Assembly: GCA_035772735.1 (NCBI GenBank)
Contig: JASDFA010000018.1
Coordinates: 64,262,001 to 64,326,000, forward strand
Direction of reading: 5' to 3'
DNA length: 64,000 nt
DNA from: Datura wrightii
Taxonomy: Eukaryota > Streptophyta > Magnoliopsida > Solanales > Solanaceae
Notes under the pieces: generated by a model
The model's input: only the letters and a program-made list of their open reading frames with translations
Told to the model about the DNA's origin: nothing
Databases searched by the model: none
Shown: positions 24,242 to 37,270 of the stretch, piece after piece
Layout: each line of letters opens with the position of its first letter
Numbering within the stretch: the stretch's first letter is position 1
Position numbers and translations under genes: made by a program

Positions 24242-26321
24242 TGACCTTCTCCACCTCCAATGCACTCGTGTATGATGTTGATCCTTCCTGGGCACCGTGC
24301 GGTGTGGCAACGACATCTTACCATGAGCTTCATACTCTATCGAACAATTAGGTGGTGCCAGGTCCTAGGAGACCAGTAACCCTCCCACCTGATCCACTGC
24401 AACCTATGGCTGAAGAGACGGCTTCTTGGCATTTTGATGCTACCACATATACTTGGAAGCTGCAGCCCAATTACTAACTCAATCAGGAAGCCTCTTTCAC
24501 CTTATTGTCTTTTCTTTTAGATACAATGGGGGTGATGTCTAATTTAAATTTGGGGTCGGATGTTGAAATTTTTAGGGTTCTACAAATTTTTTTGATGGGT
24601 GATGGTTAGTAATTAAATGGGGTCTTTGCTTTAAATTGTGGAATTTTTCATGAAATGACCCAAGTTCTTGTTTCTTTTTCGCCTTTGTAAATGGTAGTAA
24701 ATAAACTTCGAGGGTTTTCTTTAGACCATGGTTCTTTCCCAAGGAGCATTCTTTTGTTTCTTTCTATTTTTTATTGTCGAACCGGGTTGGCATTTCCCAA
24801 TTATAGATTGAGTGGCGACATTCTTAAGGGAAAATGCCATGTTGTTTTGAGTCTCTTACGAAGTTGTTTTGAGAGGCACCACCGAAAAAATTATTGAAAT
24901 GAAATTTTAAAATGAGGGAATGAAAATGAAGATACTGAGAAAATATTGATGCAATAGCATAGCATTCTTTGTCACTTTGAATTATGAGTTTGCCTGCTTT
25001 GATGTCCTAAATTGAAATCTTGTGATGAGAATGACTCTTGTGGACACTTTAAGGGTAATGCCCTATGTAGTGAGGAATTTTTGATGAGTCTCATCCATGA
25101 CTTCTTGTCTAGAACTTTCTCCAAATGTGACTCAAGGCAAAATCCTAGATGTAGTTGCGCTGAAAACATAATTTTAGGCTTTCCTTTGTCTAGCCACTTC
25201 ACCTATATACTCTCCTTGAGCATTGATTCTTGTCAGCCAACGTTGAGCCTTAGACCCTTTCTTTGGAAACCATGTTACAAGCCTTAAAACCATTATTAAT
25301 ACCTCTCTTTGGCACCCATCCTCCCTAAATGCTAGTGATAAGACAGTGATAAAATGAGGCTTTAAGCCTAAGAAAAAGAGAGTGATAAAAACATAAGAAA
25401 TGAGGCAAAAGCCTAAGTTTAGGGGTGTGCAAAAAGGGGAAAACAAGAATTTCAGTTTGAGGTAGCACCACATTGTGTCAAAATGCATAAAAGGATAAAT
25501 CGAAAAGAGAAAACTAATTTGTGTGAACCGGTGCTTCCCCTTGAGGTGATAAGGCTAGTTGTGAAAGCCAAAGGGGTTATAAGGAGGGTTATTGAGAAAT
25601 TAAAGTCAAAAACAATGGAAGAAGTGAAATAAAGTGAAGTGAGTGGAAGGAGTTAATGGAGGTATGTTCACAAAAAGTACGGGGGAGGATCTAGTCAATA
25701 CAACCAAATTTTCATCCTACACTTAACCCAAGCCTACATCATAACCCGCAAGCCCTAAACGATTCTAAGTGAAGTTGCTCTACATTAGTAGCGAGTTACA
25801 TGAAGGGCAAGTCTATGGGTCAAGCGTGTGCATGTAGACTTCTTTTGGGAGAGAGGGTGTGATTATCTATTCAAAACAATGCCTTGTGTGCATTCAATGA
25901 TTATATGACAAAAGAATAGGGATTCTTATTTCGGTGAGTGGCATCATCCCTTTTTTAGGACACAAGTGCATTCAAAATTAATGTGTGAATAGGGCATGAG
26001 AAGTGTAAACTCTAAGGAAAGCTTTGAATGTGCACTGATTATGACTTGAGATGCTATGTGTATTTCATGGTTGAGCAATTGCCTTTTTTTACTAAATGAA
26101 TCCTTTCATGAACCTTGTTGTTGGAAAGTGGTAGCTGAAATATCTTCATTATTTTGGTCTTTTGGGGTATTTACTTCTCTTTTTCAGTGAGATTGGTGAG
26201 CATTTTTGGGTTGTCATAGCTCAGGCGATTGGTGATGCTTAATTTTGTGTAGAAGTGGCATGTTTTTCAATGAATGAGAATTCATTACTTGAGGACAAGC
26301 GATGGTTCAAGTTTGGGGGTT
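24242..26321 (+). other. Gene-free 3' untranslated part of the Athila-like element
   Basis: No protein gene is supported. The region between the late ORF and the LTR holds phrases seen in Athila-type 3' regions: CCCTTTCTTTGGAAACCATG at about 25255, and AAGCCTAAGAAAAAGAG repeats near 25360-25420. The polypurine tract GTTTGGGGGTT (26311-26321) closes it. Several ORFs of 68-104 codons here lack any family resemblance. Confidence 0.5.
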
Positions 26322-28822
26322 TGATGAGTTGGTAATTTACCAACTCATTAGGCTCTTAAGCTTGAGTTTCTTGCTTATCTTTTGAGTTGGTTTATATGAA
26401 TTTTATGCTCTTTTTGCTTTGTTGTGTGCAGATGCCTAAATGTGTAGAAAAGAGCCCAAATGAAGCAAAAGGAAGGAAGTGAGAGCAAATCGGCGGTCCA
26501 CCGATGAAAACCGGTGAAACGCCAGTCAAAGGCTGATTATCACTACCTCTGAGGAAAAATGCCATCGACAAAATGTGGGTTGCCTACGGCGACTCGCCAG
26601 ACCATCTCCGAATACCATCCGATTTTCTGGAATGAATAACAAAGATTTTGCGGTTCACGGATTGTGATCAGCGAAACACCGGATGAACCGTCGATGCTCA
26701 CTGGAGTTTGGTGATGACACATATAATATACCTGGTGATTCACGGATTTGAACCAGCAAACCGCTAGTGCCTCCACCGATTCCAGAATTATGCTCAGGGG
26801 TAAAATTGTCCAGCACAGAAAAAGAGATAGAAGATGCCCTATTTTCCTTGATATAAATACTAGAGAAAGTACTGTGTACTAGGGGGAGATAGAAGAGCAT
26901 ATCACATCATCTTTTCCTTTCTTAGCTTTAGAACATTCTTTTAGTAGAGAAAAGGAGATTTTGATTGGTAGACTTTGAAAAGTACTCTTCTCTACTTCAT
27001 AGTAAGGTACAACCATTGTTGGAGACTATTTGTGGATTTGATTTTACTACTCTTGTTGTTAAATTCAATGAGTTTATTGATGAATGTGCTTTTGAATTTC
27101 TTAATTATGAGTAGCTAAATCATTAACTAGAGGTGTGTGATGATGAATACTTAATTAGAGTGGATATTTCTAGAGTCATCTTTATATTGTTTAAATAAGT
27201 GTAAATCTGTTAGATTCTCTTCAATCTATAAAGGAAGATCCATTGATTATGATGTGGGTCTATTTATTCTTGCTTGATTGTTGCTTTTAAAATAATATTT
27301 TAGTATTCGAACAGATCATGCATATATAAATCATTAGACCCATACATAATTTATAAATCATAGGATCCATACATAATTTATAAATCATAGGATCCATACA
27401 TACTTGTAGATCATGCATATAGTTTGGAAATCATCAAATCATGATGGGTAATTGAATAAATTCATATTTCAAATCATAAATCATGTTGTATTTGTAAATA
27501 TCAACAATAAAAGAGTAGATCATAAATTGATTCATCATAAATCAACAATTATATAATAAAAATAATTATAAAATCTTATCAAAAATTCATAAAATATAAT
27601 GTAAATCACAATTTAGAATAACACATTTGTAAATCATTAGATTTTTATAAAAATTAATTTAAAACCCCATAAGATTTTTGCTAGATTTTCTTAAATCAAC
27701 AGATAATGGGCATGTGTTGAACGGAAACACCCATTTGTAACCCTAAATACCTGGGTGAGATCAGATTTCCAAGTTCTTGAATGCCCAATGGGGGATTGAT
27801 AGGGAAAAACTTGAATTTAAGCTTGATCTCACTAGAATTCTCCTAGTATGCATGCATGGGAATGATCTATGCAATAGGGACTTAACTCATCTTAAAAGGC
27901 TCAGAATAATAAATAAAATGATGTAGTTTAGGCTTTAGGAACTTAGGAATGACAAAAAGACCCTCACTAATTTCGCAGAAAATAACTGTCAAGTGGTCCT
28001 AACTGACGACCTGATAACTCGTCCTCACTTGGTCGATCGTCAAGTACACTGCCTTACCTTGTCCCCTGGACTCGTAATGGGTCACTTCACGACTCATTAG
28101 AGGTGACCACGACTCGTGGTCACCACTCATTGAGTACACTACCCAACTTCTTCATTTCTCTCTCACCTTTCCCACGACTCTCACCACGACTCGTTACTTC
28201 CTCCAATGAGTCGTGGTCAGCTTCCATTAAGTACATTGCCAACCCAATTTCCTAAGCTCATTTTCCTTTACCACGGCTGACTCCACGAGTCGTGAGGACT
28301 GACCACGACTCGTGGTCAAGCGCGTGGTGACTTAAATTCCCATCTTCCAAACTGGCCCACGATCCTTCACCACGAGTCACCCTACGACTCGTGGTCCATC
28401 CTCACGGGTCACAGAATGACTCGTTCTGTGACCTAGTACACTAATACTAATATTATAAACTAATCAGAATGGTTGATTATTAGACCATGGTATTTGATTT
28501 GCCAAATACATCATTATTGTATACTCTTTCATATATATAGCGCAATTTTGAACTCCCGGATCTGATCCTTGAGCTCCGAGGGTATAACAATTTATTCAAC
28601 TAAATTACCAAATATAATCCACTAAAAATTCCAATTCCCCCAATTTATTTGTTTTTATGTTAACTTTACGTGGTGCAAGCTAAATTTAATTTTTCAACCG
28701 ACTCTTGCAATTAGCATTCACTAGTCCTTGTAGGATTCAACCCCGACACCCGTTGGGTTACTTGCTTTGATACTTCGGTCGTGCATATTCTTTGTATGAA
28801 GAATATATTTTGGACGTTATCA
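26322..28822 (+). mobile_element. 3' LTR of the Athila-like element, interrupted
   Basis: The LTR starts TGATGAG and opens with a near-perfect 25-bp palindrome at 26324-26348. It includes CCGGTGAAACGCC words (about 26505-26525). A minus-strand G1 LTR fragment occupies about 27300-28589. The tail at 28590-28822 carries the late-LTR phrase CACTAGTCCTTGTAGGATTC (about 28720-28739) and ends GTTATCA. A reversed copy of the first 100 bases occurs at 57067-57172. The break points of the inserted piece are approximate. Confidence 0.55.
27300..28589 (-). mobile_element. G1-family LTR fragment (minus strand)
   Basis: The right end, GGTATAACA at 28581-28589, is the reversed LTR start TGTTATACC. Leftward it carries the palindromic ACGACTCGTGG swarm (about 28010-28430) and then the AT-rich middle of a G1 LTR. 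The LTR end (reversed TGTCATG) is missing. A 27-bp direct repeat (ATACATAATTTATAAATCAT core) occurs twice at 27342-27395. Confidence 0.55.
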
Positions 28823-29637
28823 TAATACAACAAACTAACTAATGGAAATTTACTTTTAATTTCCATCCTCACTTCCCAATATCTTCTTAATTTGTTTTCT
28901 CAATCTATTTATAATTATTAAAGTTTATAATATTTATACTATCCAGACACACATATATGTACTATGGCCTCAAGATCGAACTTGGAACGTAAAATATTGG
29001 AATAAATTACTACAAAGAGTGTGCAAACAAATAAGATGTGGGAACTCAATCATATGTCAGAAAACTAAAAAAATTAATTACTATCAAAAGTAAAGAAAAA
29101 ATTAGAATAACATGACTCATTCTATGCATTTTAATTTTTTTTTTAAAAAGTATTCCTTTTTTAGTTCTAACTCGATATGCCAACTTCTCAAAGTATATTA
29201 AATTTCAAATAGGGACAATTTCTATTTATACGTAAATCCAAATAAAGATCAAAATAAACAATAATATTTCAAGACCAAATAAAAAAAGAGTAGAAATAAA
29301 AAAAGATAAAGAAACTACGTAATATCCACCTTATGGCTATCTGATATGATGGAAACAACATTGATAAAGAATTGTAAGAATTTGGTGCAATTGTCAATCC
29401 AAATAATTTACGTAAACTACATCACCCAAAATTTAGTGAAGTATATCGATGTTGAAATATTTTATTTGGATAAGTCAAATTAGCTATGTGTAATCCTCAT
29501 CCACCAAAATTTAAAGACAGAATAAAGAGTAAATAGAGAAGATCAAAGTGATGAGAAAATATGGAATGTATTTTTTAAGAAGGTAATTAAACAGTGACAA
29601 CTCTTTGGGGGAGGGAGCAATCATATGAATTCCTTTT
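28823..29637. other. AT-rich spacer, nothing recognised
   Basis: No ORF, repeat family or RNA gene could be supported between the Athila-like LTR end and the solo G2 LTR. It is AT-rich throughout with short A and T runs. Confidence 0.5.
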
Positions 29638-32600
29638 TTTCATGATCCGAAGTCTACACCTAGGACGCGACACAGTACTTGGTGCCACAAGTGACCCCAA
29701 GCTAACCCATGGCTTAACATCACACTGGTAAACTTAAATAACATGGCAAAAGCTAGAAATATAACTGAATAAACTGATTTTTCTAAAATAAGAAATGTCT
29801 AGAAAAATACTGAAACTTATATAACTAATGCAAACAAGCTAAGCAACACCAAGTCTGAAGGCCAACTAAGAACTAACGAGCTGCTGGGACAAGCCCTCAA
29901 CTAACTATAAAATTTGAGAAAAAGAAACTGAAATAAAACTAAAACTTCTTCTTCGAAAAATGAGGGCTCACCAAGCTAAAGCTGCTAAAATCGCCTAAAA
30001 GAGGGGGAGAATTACTGTCGTTGCTAAGGCTGAGAACCTGCACCTATAAAATAATACAATACAACATGAAAATATGCATCAGTACTTTGAATGTATTGAG
30101 TATGTGAGATGTAAGTAAAGAGACAGAGTACATAACTGAGCTAAGATGACATGAAATGACCAACTATAAGCTGATGAGTACTGTGATAGTATAAATACAG
30201 ACACTAACTGATAGGCATAAGCATATCTTAAAATCTGAATAACTAAACTGAGCTGAATTGACAAGAGGTACTGTACGATACTATACTATACGGTACTATA
30301 TTGTGGGAGAAACTATAACTGACATGTAACGACGTGATCTAAATATGGAGTCCGATGTATACCTCCCATCGCAAAAGGCCCACTATACTTTTCTAGGGTT
30401 TAGAAGCTGAACTGGGTGATAACGACCTGATGTCCATTCGGGCTAAAAATCTATAGTGGAAAAGTAGTTCTAGGAACTAGGGTACACTAAACCCCATCCT
30501 ACTCGGTGCTAAGTCCTACTCCCACTAGAAGTCCTAACTGTGACTGTTAGGCTGATAGCTCAAAACTGGTGTCCCAAGACTTATGTCAGGAGTACTTATC
30601 TGGAAGTACTCTGAGAGTCTAAAGGACTTGATAATTGTAAATTAGTTCTCTAATATTGCCAGAGCTGCTTTGTCTGAAAGCGTCGTAATCGTCTAAAGAA
30701 CAACCTGATAACTGATAACTGATACTATGGAGTGTTACTATACTCCTCAAGAACTGACTACAGTCAAACTGATTAGCTGACTTTACTAAATGATACTAAA
30801 AAGGCTAAGTACTGACTAAGACAGAACTAACATTCAAACTAACTGCTAACTCACATGGTGGTAATAACATGGTAATTGCAGAAGCAACACTTGTATCTAG
30901 ACAATTATTCAAGCCTCAATTTACTGTATTCATAGAAACTAAGGCTAAAATCATATAATTTCATGGAAGGAGATATCAGCAAGAAGTATAGCCAACAACA
31001 ACATTCAAAACACATGGAAATTATAACAAGAAGGAAATCCATAATTCACCAACAAATAGACCCTAGCTTTGAACTTTAGAGCTAGAACTGATAAAATTCT
31101 CAGAAGAGTTTTGGGGCACAAGGGAAGAATAATTTCCTTGTTGAATTTCCACAAACCTAGAGTAAAATCCTGAGAAAAATCTATAGAAATCTGAGAAGAA
31201 GACTGAACCTTTGTTCATGCTCTGAGCTTCCTGATTGAGTTTTCTATGTTTTGACTTTTAGAGAATGAGCGGAATGAGAGAAAGCTATTGACTAACTCCC
31301 CAATTCCCTGTGAAAATAACCCCAAATGACATAGTTTAAGAGTTAAAAAGGTGGGAGGTTACAAAAATGCCCCATAGGGAAAATCTAAGAAACTGGACAT
31401 CAACCAACAATGGTCACGCAATGAGTAGTTGGTGGAAACCACAACTCATTGGGACCAGTTGTTGGTCTAGGGCCAAAAATGTCAGCTGACGTTGGGCATA
31501 CTTTTATGCCCATTTTCTCTTTTTTTTAACCTATAATTGATCATGTTTTGAGTTCATAATCCTTAATTAATGCTTAAATTCATGTATGTGTGTGTTTTAT
31601 ATGCTAACAAATGATTTGAGTTGATTTGAGCAGATTTGAGCAGGAAACTAGGCAAAATAGGCTCAAAATGTTGAAAGAAATGATGATTTGAGGATCTGAC
31701 GGGTTTGGTGCTATGGATGGCACCCCGCACCATATCTCAAACTTCAGAAAACAAAATCTCAGTCTTGTGTTATGACTGGCACACTGCGCCAGCCCTCAAA
31801 CTTCAGAGAATTTCACGTCAAAAATTTGGTGAGATGAAGGGGGCGGCGCGCCAAACCCTATCAAGAGCTGAAATTGCAGGAAATTTGACTAAGTTTGTGG
31901 CGAGATAGGAGTGGTGGCATGCCAGAGCCATTCTGTGATAAAAAATGTTGATTTTAAAGCCATGTTTTGGAGGACAGAAAGGTCATTTGAAGGCTCATCT
32001 ATAAATATAAGCCTTAGGTTGTTTGTTATGCAGTTTTGGACTTCTTTGAAGCAGTCTTTACTCATTTTTATTTTGTAGTTCATTCATGAAAGCTTGTAAG
32101 CCATTTGGAAGGAAGACAAGGTTCTACAACTAGGTTTTCTGTTCTTTACTTCGTATTTTCGCATGATGATGACTAAGTATTTGTTTTTCCGCTTGTCTAT
32201 GAGTGGCTAAACTTATATTCTAGGATTGTGGCCATAGTGACTGGTTGATTGTTTGACAGACTAAATAAATTTAGTTTTAATTCTTCTTTTAAGGTTGTTT
32301 TGTATTTATTTGTGTTAATTTATTATTTATGAAATTGATTACCTTGTAAGTAATCCATTGGCTTTCGATTGAACTTGGGAAAGGGAATCGAAAGGATGAA
32401 AAATAAATACAGAACCGAAATTCAAAGACCCTTGAACCCATTGATGATAGGACAAAAGAAGTTGTTTAGGATAGGGATATACCCTTCAACCCCGTTTAGT
32501 TGAAATACAAGTTGACATAATCGTCATTTCATTGTTCTCCTGCGACCATAGGGATATAGGTGTTAAGGTTCATAAAATAGTTCTTGGATGCTAGGGATAG

Positions 32601-33427
32601 TGGCAAGAAATGAAATAGTAACTTGCAACTAACAAATGTAGGAAGAATCATACTCGTTTAATTACATCTGAAAAACTCAACCTAAAACAAATCAAGTGCC
32701 ATTTGCCTAGTCTGTCATCATTATCAAAATACACTCAAGCTTGCTTTCATTTTAGTTAATTTTCACATTTGAAGTTCTATTAGTTTAATTTTCCAATCTA
32801 ATCTTCATTTTACTTGTTTTGTAAATTAGTGAAATCAAAGTACAACCTTATAACGATTAAATTGACAAGTCCCTGTGGGTACGATATCTGGATTTAACAT
32901 TGCATATGCTTTGCGACATCATCAGTCTACTGGAATTGGGAAACGAGAGGGGACAACGACTCGTTGGGTGAACTAATGGGTCATTGGTTGCTCTCGTGGT
33001 CATTGGTGGGATTTTTGAACAGGATCTTGGACTCCTACTAACGGGCGACACAACGACTCATTGTTTCGACCAAAGGGTCATTTCACCACTTGTCTTATCC
33101 ACTGGGATTTCTGGGCTTGGCTCATAGAGCGTAACGACAAATCGTTGTGTGGAACAGCGGGTCGTTGCCACTAATTGCCACTGGAAGAGATTTCTCACCT
33201 TCTTGGACATTTCCACATGGCTCAACAGGACGGGTCGTTGGTTTCTTCCATGACCCATTACTGGGCGCGTTGGTTTTGGAAAGACAAACCACAGGACTGA
33301 CAACGACTCAGTCAACGGGTCGTTATAGCTGACGACAACTCATTGTCTAAGTCGTTTTGAGATAAAAAATTTCCTGGTTTTTCATGCTGAGTCTGGGTGC
33401 TGTTCTTCGAACTTTTGGGGCGTTACA
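29638..33427 (-). mobile_element. Solo G2-family LTR (minus strand) with a nested LTR inside
   Basis: The + strand reads TTTCATGATCC (decayed TGTCATGAGCC) at 29638 and ends GGGGCGTTACA at 33427, so the LTR is reversed. Minus the nested 1438 bp it is about 2350 bp, matching the G2 LTRs (2306 and 2329). Shared boxes with 8234-10539 include the AGTACTTAGCACC box and the CCCAGCAACTC box, both reversed. The ACGACTCGTT words are at 31400-31470 and 32950-33340. No clear target duplication was found. Confidence 0.75.
31487..32924 (+). mobile_element. Solo Tat-like LTR nested in the solo G2 LTR
   Basis: The LTR starts TGACGTTGGGCATA and ends GACATCATCA, 1438 bp, nearly the same length as 3093-4527. 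The hairpin GGGCATA-CTTT-TATGCCC lies at its start. Near the end it has CCCTGTGGGTACGATATCTGG-like sequence (about 32872-32892), a hallmark of Tat/Athila LTR ends. The flanks GTCAGC and GTCTAC may be a decayed target duplication. Confidence 0.65.
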
Positions 33428-34979
33428 TCTTCCTTGGCTACAGGTTTTTGATAAATAAATAAATAGGGTATTTGAATAAATAAGTGATTATGCATTGTAA
33501 ATCACGTCTTTGATCGAGAAATTCTCTCCTTAACTAATTATTTTGAGAGAAATAAAGTATGACATAAAGTTAGAAAAAGTTGTTAAATGCACCATATAAC
33601 CTCTTTGGGTGTCTTCGGTAGGGAGGAAGACATTTTTCAGAAAGTACTTTTCAATTTTTTTTGTGTTCGGTTGATCAAACTATTTATAAACTTTTTCTTT
33701 AGGAAAACAAGTTCCTTAAAAATGAAAAAATGACTTCTGTAGTGAAAGTAAGAAAAATAAGTTTCATAAGTGGTATTTCACATTGATTACGTCTTTTCCA
33801 CCCTCAAACACATCTCATCTTCACCCCCAACTTCCATAATGATGGTTTAGAATGGATACAAATCATTCTAAACAATATACTAATAATAAGTAGTATTTTC
33901 ATGTATTTCAAATTATTAACTTTTTGAATCAATTTATCCGTTGAAGAAATGTAATCATATATATTATTTTCGTGATGTCAAGATAACTATCAAGTATTAA
34001 TCTATGTCTATTTCATGTTTGTATAACCTTGAAAATAATATTTCAAATCCTATATGCTACACAATTGTACATCCACTAAACGTCTTTATTTGATCAATAT
34101 AATTTTTAAACTAATCTTCAAACATATGTTGCTCCTAGTCATGCATATAATTCAAGATATACAGTATGAGAACATCAAATAATAAGTATCTACCAAAGTA
34201 TTTGTACATTTTTTATTTTACAAATCACATAGCAGAAAAATTAATTATTGAGTAGAAATAGTAGAACCCGATATATTATCACTTTCTCCTTGATATATGA
34301 CTTTGGTATTGTTTTAGTAAATTCAAAGTCAACAATATTATAAATATAACCATTAAAGGTTAAAAGTTCTGACTTTTTATATGTATGTGATGGTTAATGA
34401 ATTGAAATATTCGTGCCTCTTCATTTTCTTTCTTTTGTTTGCACGGATCATGAATTTAATATAATTTGCTTTATGAATCCTATTGCTCTCAACATATTGA
34501 GACTAGAAGTTTTAAATTTTATTATACTAAACATATCCTCTCTTTCTAAAAGAAATTTGAGATCTCCTTTTTTTGTATTCTTTTCCAAAAAATAAGTATT
34601 TCTTTTATGTCCTTTAATTGTTCGTATGACATTATTGAGAGAAATTGTTCTAAACCTATAGAGAGGTTTGATTGTGTAGGAAAAATTTTGACAGTAATTT
34701 ACTTGAGACTTTTAATTAGATTATTTATGACGATTAAGATATTTTTATTATTTATAAAGTCATATAGGTAATTTAACTTTTAAGTTAGGAAGTTCATGTT
34801 TTTAATATAATATAGATATCTAATTTTTAGAAGGGTGTAACATTTGTTTAGTATTTGAAGGATACTTTGGTCAACCAGCATTTATATTCGTACTTTTATA
34901 AAAATATAAATATAGGTACTAGTTTCAGCATATTATACTATATATCATAACCGCGAGGAGTAGTGGAGGATTTATTTCT
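33428..34979. other. AT-rich stretch with a possible MITE remnant
   Basis: No gene is supported. At about 33605-33780 the words GTAGGGAGGAAGACATTTTTC and GGAAAACAAG resemble common plant hAT-type miniature elements, but terminal repeats were not identified. The remainder is AT-rich without recognisable motifs. Confidence 0.3.
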
Positions 34980-35814
34980 AGAGTAATGGGAATCCACAAT
35001 TATTAGTTTCATAACGCTTTCCCTTGGATGTCAATGTCTTGATAGATAATGCGCCTCGTTAAAATCTTATTAGAAAAATACTAGTGTAAAAAATTCTAGT
35101 GAAGGAAAAAAAATGCATATATCGTGTAATACGCATTGGTAGCTGCCTCATTAAAAATCTTGCAGGAAAACTCAGTAAGACAAGACCTCGAGCAAGGAAA
35201 AAAGGGTGCAACACTTATTATACTCCCCCTAATAAAAATACCACTTAACTCTTATAGGTGATACCTTCCAATCCTATAAAGCATCTTTTCAAATGTTGAT
35301 ATTGCAGTATCTTTGTGACCAAATTTCATTCATGAAGATGTTGCATCCTTGAGCTCATCTCAATACATCATTTTCTTACTTCACAATCGTTGTATCTTTG
35401 AATGATTTGTGTAAATAACAAATAATAGACTTCTTAGTAGAATAACATAAATAGAGAAAGTACCCAATATGCAAATAAATAATTTTCATGTCATCGAATA
35501 TTATATAGATCAAACAATCTTTCTGCATTTACATAACCAACAATCCTTGCTCATTAGATATTGTCTCATGGATAGTAATAGAAAAATCCATAAATGCGTC
35601 AATCTATACTAAGAGATGGTACTTTCTGATAATTTTCGTGAGATCAAAATAATCTTTCTTGCGATCTCACAACTATTGGGTATTTAATGGAGTCGCTTTA
35701 AAATCTTACAAAACCTTCAATGATTTTAATATAAACTTCATTGTCTATATGGACATGAAAATAAAATTAGTAAATGTATTCAAGTTTTAATATATTGTTA
35801 GACCGAAAGAATTC

Positions 35815-35965
35815 TCATTGCATTCACTACAGGAGGAGAACATATCTCCATGCAATAATGCCAGAGCTTTTGTAAAAAATTTTATGCCGCACATGTCGTA
35901 CTTTATATCTCATAATTTTATTTTATTTTATTTTACATTCGAACAACAATTTATTTGTACCTCAC
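35815..35965 (-). pseudogene. Copia reverse transcriptase start remnant
   Basis: The minus strand resembles the copia RT entry block (RYKARLVAQGFSQ, then YEETYSPV) only at scattered codons. The assignment rests chiefly on its alignment with the better copy at 47360-47590, which is co-linear over about 140 bases. It lies between the polypurine tract and the integrase remnants, as expected for copia order. No function is possible. Confidence 0.4.
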
Positions 35966-36550
35966 TAATATTACACCTTGGTCTTTGGACACTATAAGTC
36001 TAAAGATATTACTTTTCTAGGTGAAATAACGTATACTTGAATTACATAGTTTTATTTGGTCAAGTATTTATTTGTCCACACTTTTTTTGACAGATTTGAA
36101 TAATTCAAGATTATTGTAAACATTTATAGTGATGAGCACTATATTATATAAAAGATACCGTCGATGGTCATTTTGATATCACTTCCAATGCGACATAATA
36201 AACTGGGATCTTTTCATTTTTCATTATTTTAAGGTATGTACCTGAAACTTTGGCAAGATTTTATGAAGTGGTATGTCGTGGTAATTTTTTAGAACACTTT
36301 TCTCATTATTATGACCATCTTAATAATCTGCTCCTCTCCTTCCTCGAGGAGCTTAACCTTTGGAATCGATTGTTGTATCACGCTTTAAGCATGCCATAAA
36401 CTCTTACTTCAAAGACTTTTTTTGTTGAAGCATTTGCAACTGAATTATAACATAGGACTAACAAATACATCTAACAATTGATTTGCAATATAAATTAATT
36501 ATCTCTGGAACTTAAGGTTTATTTTTTTATGAGGTTCTAGTTAATTCATT

Positions 36551-36748
36551 TCACAAATAGTTTTTTAGCTCATAATCATCTCTCTTTCTAATGTTAGAAA
36601 ATCTAACATTTAGTCCCAATATTATTTGGAAACTCATCTCTGTGTATGGTGGAGCAATTAAATCATATACTGTACATTTAAATTTTTGGGTAAGAATTAT
36701 TTGATTCCTGAACGTGAACCAATTGTCACAGCGAAACCTTGTTGACAC
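36551..36748 (-). pseudogene. Copia integrase C-terminal remnant
   Basis: A short open stretch includes CTVYDLIAPPYTEM followed by LGLNVRFSN. This lines up with the copia integrase tail block (CAVYVPIAPPQRTKMGPQ, then LGIYVGF). It is the most readable part of this element. Everything around it is broken, so it is a fossil. Confidence 0.55.
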
Positions 36749-36949
36749 GATGCTTACAAGTGTTATTACATGTTAAATAAGTACATCTAACACCAACTTT
36801 TATTTGGGGGGTATTTATTTTCATAACCCATGATTTAGCTATTATTGAAGGCATAAAAATTTTGCTAAACCAACTTGAATATAAATAAAACATTATGAAC
36901 ATTTTTTTATAGTTTGGAACTATGCTCTTAATTTAATGATTTTGAGCAA

Positions 36950-37270
36950 ACAATCCTGCAAAAATAAAATTGCAAGTTGATAACAAATGCACATGTGACC
37001 TCACCATAGATGCAATCTTTTAAAACTTATAAGGTCTACATGGTAGGTAAACAGGCTCATATTCACATTTTTATACATTTCAGAAATTCAAAGTATATAA
37101 TCTCAACCTTAGCTGGTTCAATAATGTCATCAGAACACACAACACAAGAGAATTTCATGAATAATTTTCGTTTTTTTCAATAAATAACCACATGAATTCT
37201 CAATTATTTTTGCATCATATTTGAATCGAGATAGCCAATCGGTCATGCCAACAGATAAATTTTCTGTAAA
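36950..37270 (-). pseudogene. Copia pre-integrase and integrase start remnant
   Basis: On the minus strand the readable pieces LSRFKYDAKIIENSCGYLLK and LLCCVF correspond to the copia LWHDRLGH..IIENS.GH block and the Cys pair of the zinc-binding region. RLHLW..HMCICYQLA then corresponds to SSRWSHVCLLSTRNLA. Stops and frame changes are frequent. Position and order relative to the 36551-36748 remnant are correct for one element. Confidence 0.5.

Larger units (their letters stand above)
22730..28822 (+). mobile_element. 3' part of an Athila-like Ty3/gypsy element
   Basis: The left edge abuts the broken G3 RNase H. The element contains a late ORF region (22995-24241), a long 3' untranslated part (24242-26310), a G-rich polypurine tract before TGATGAG at 26322, and a 3' LTR interrupted by a G1 LTR piece at about 27300-28589. 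The phrase ACTTGAGGACAAGC..CAAGTTTGGGGG before the LTR is typical of Athila/Tat elements. The 5' LTR, gag and pol core are absent. Confidence 0.55.

Noticed and set aside
24691..25488. Several 70-100 codon ORFs on both strands
   Set aside because: They are in the 3' untranslated part of the Athila-like element and overlap each other on opposite strands without any recognisable motif.
28010..28430. Short repeated words with spacers, considered as a CRISPR-like array
   Set aside because: The spacing is irregular, the words are palindromic 9-mers, and the context is a plant LTR.
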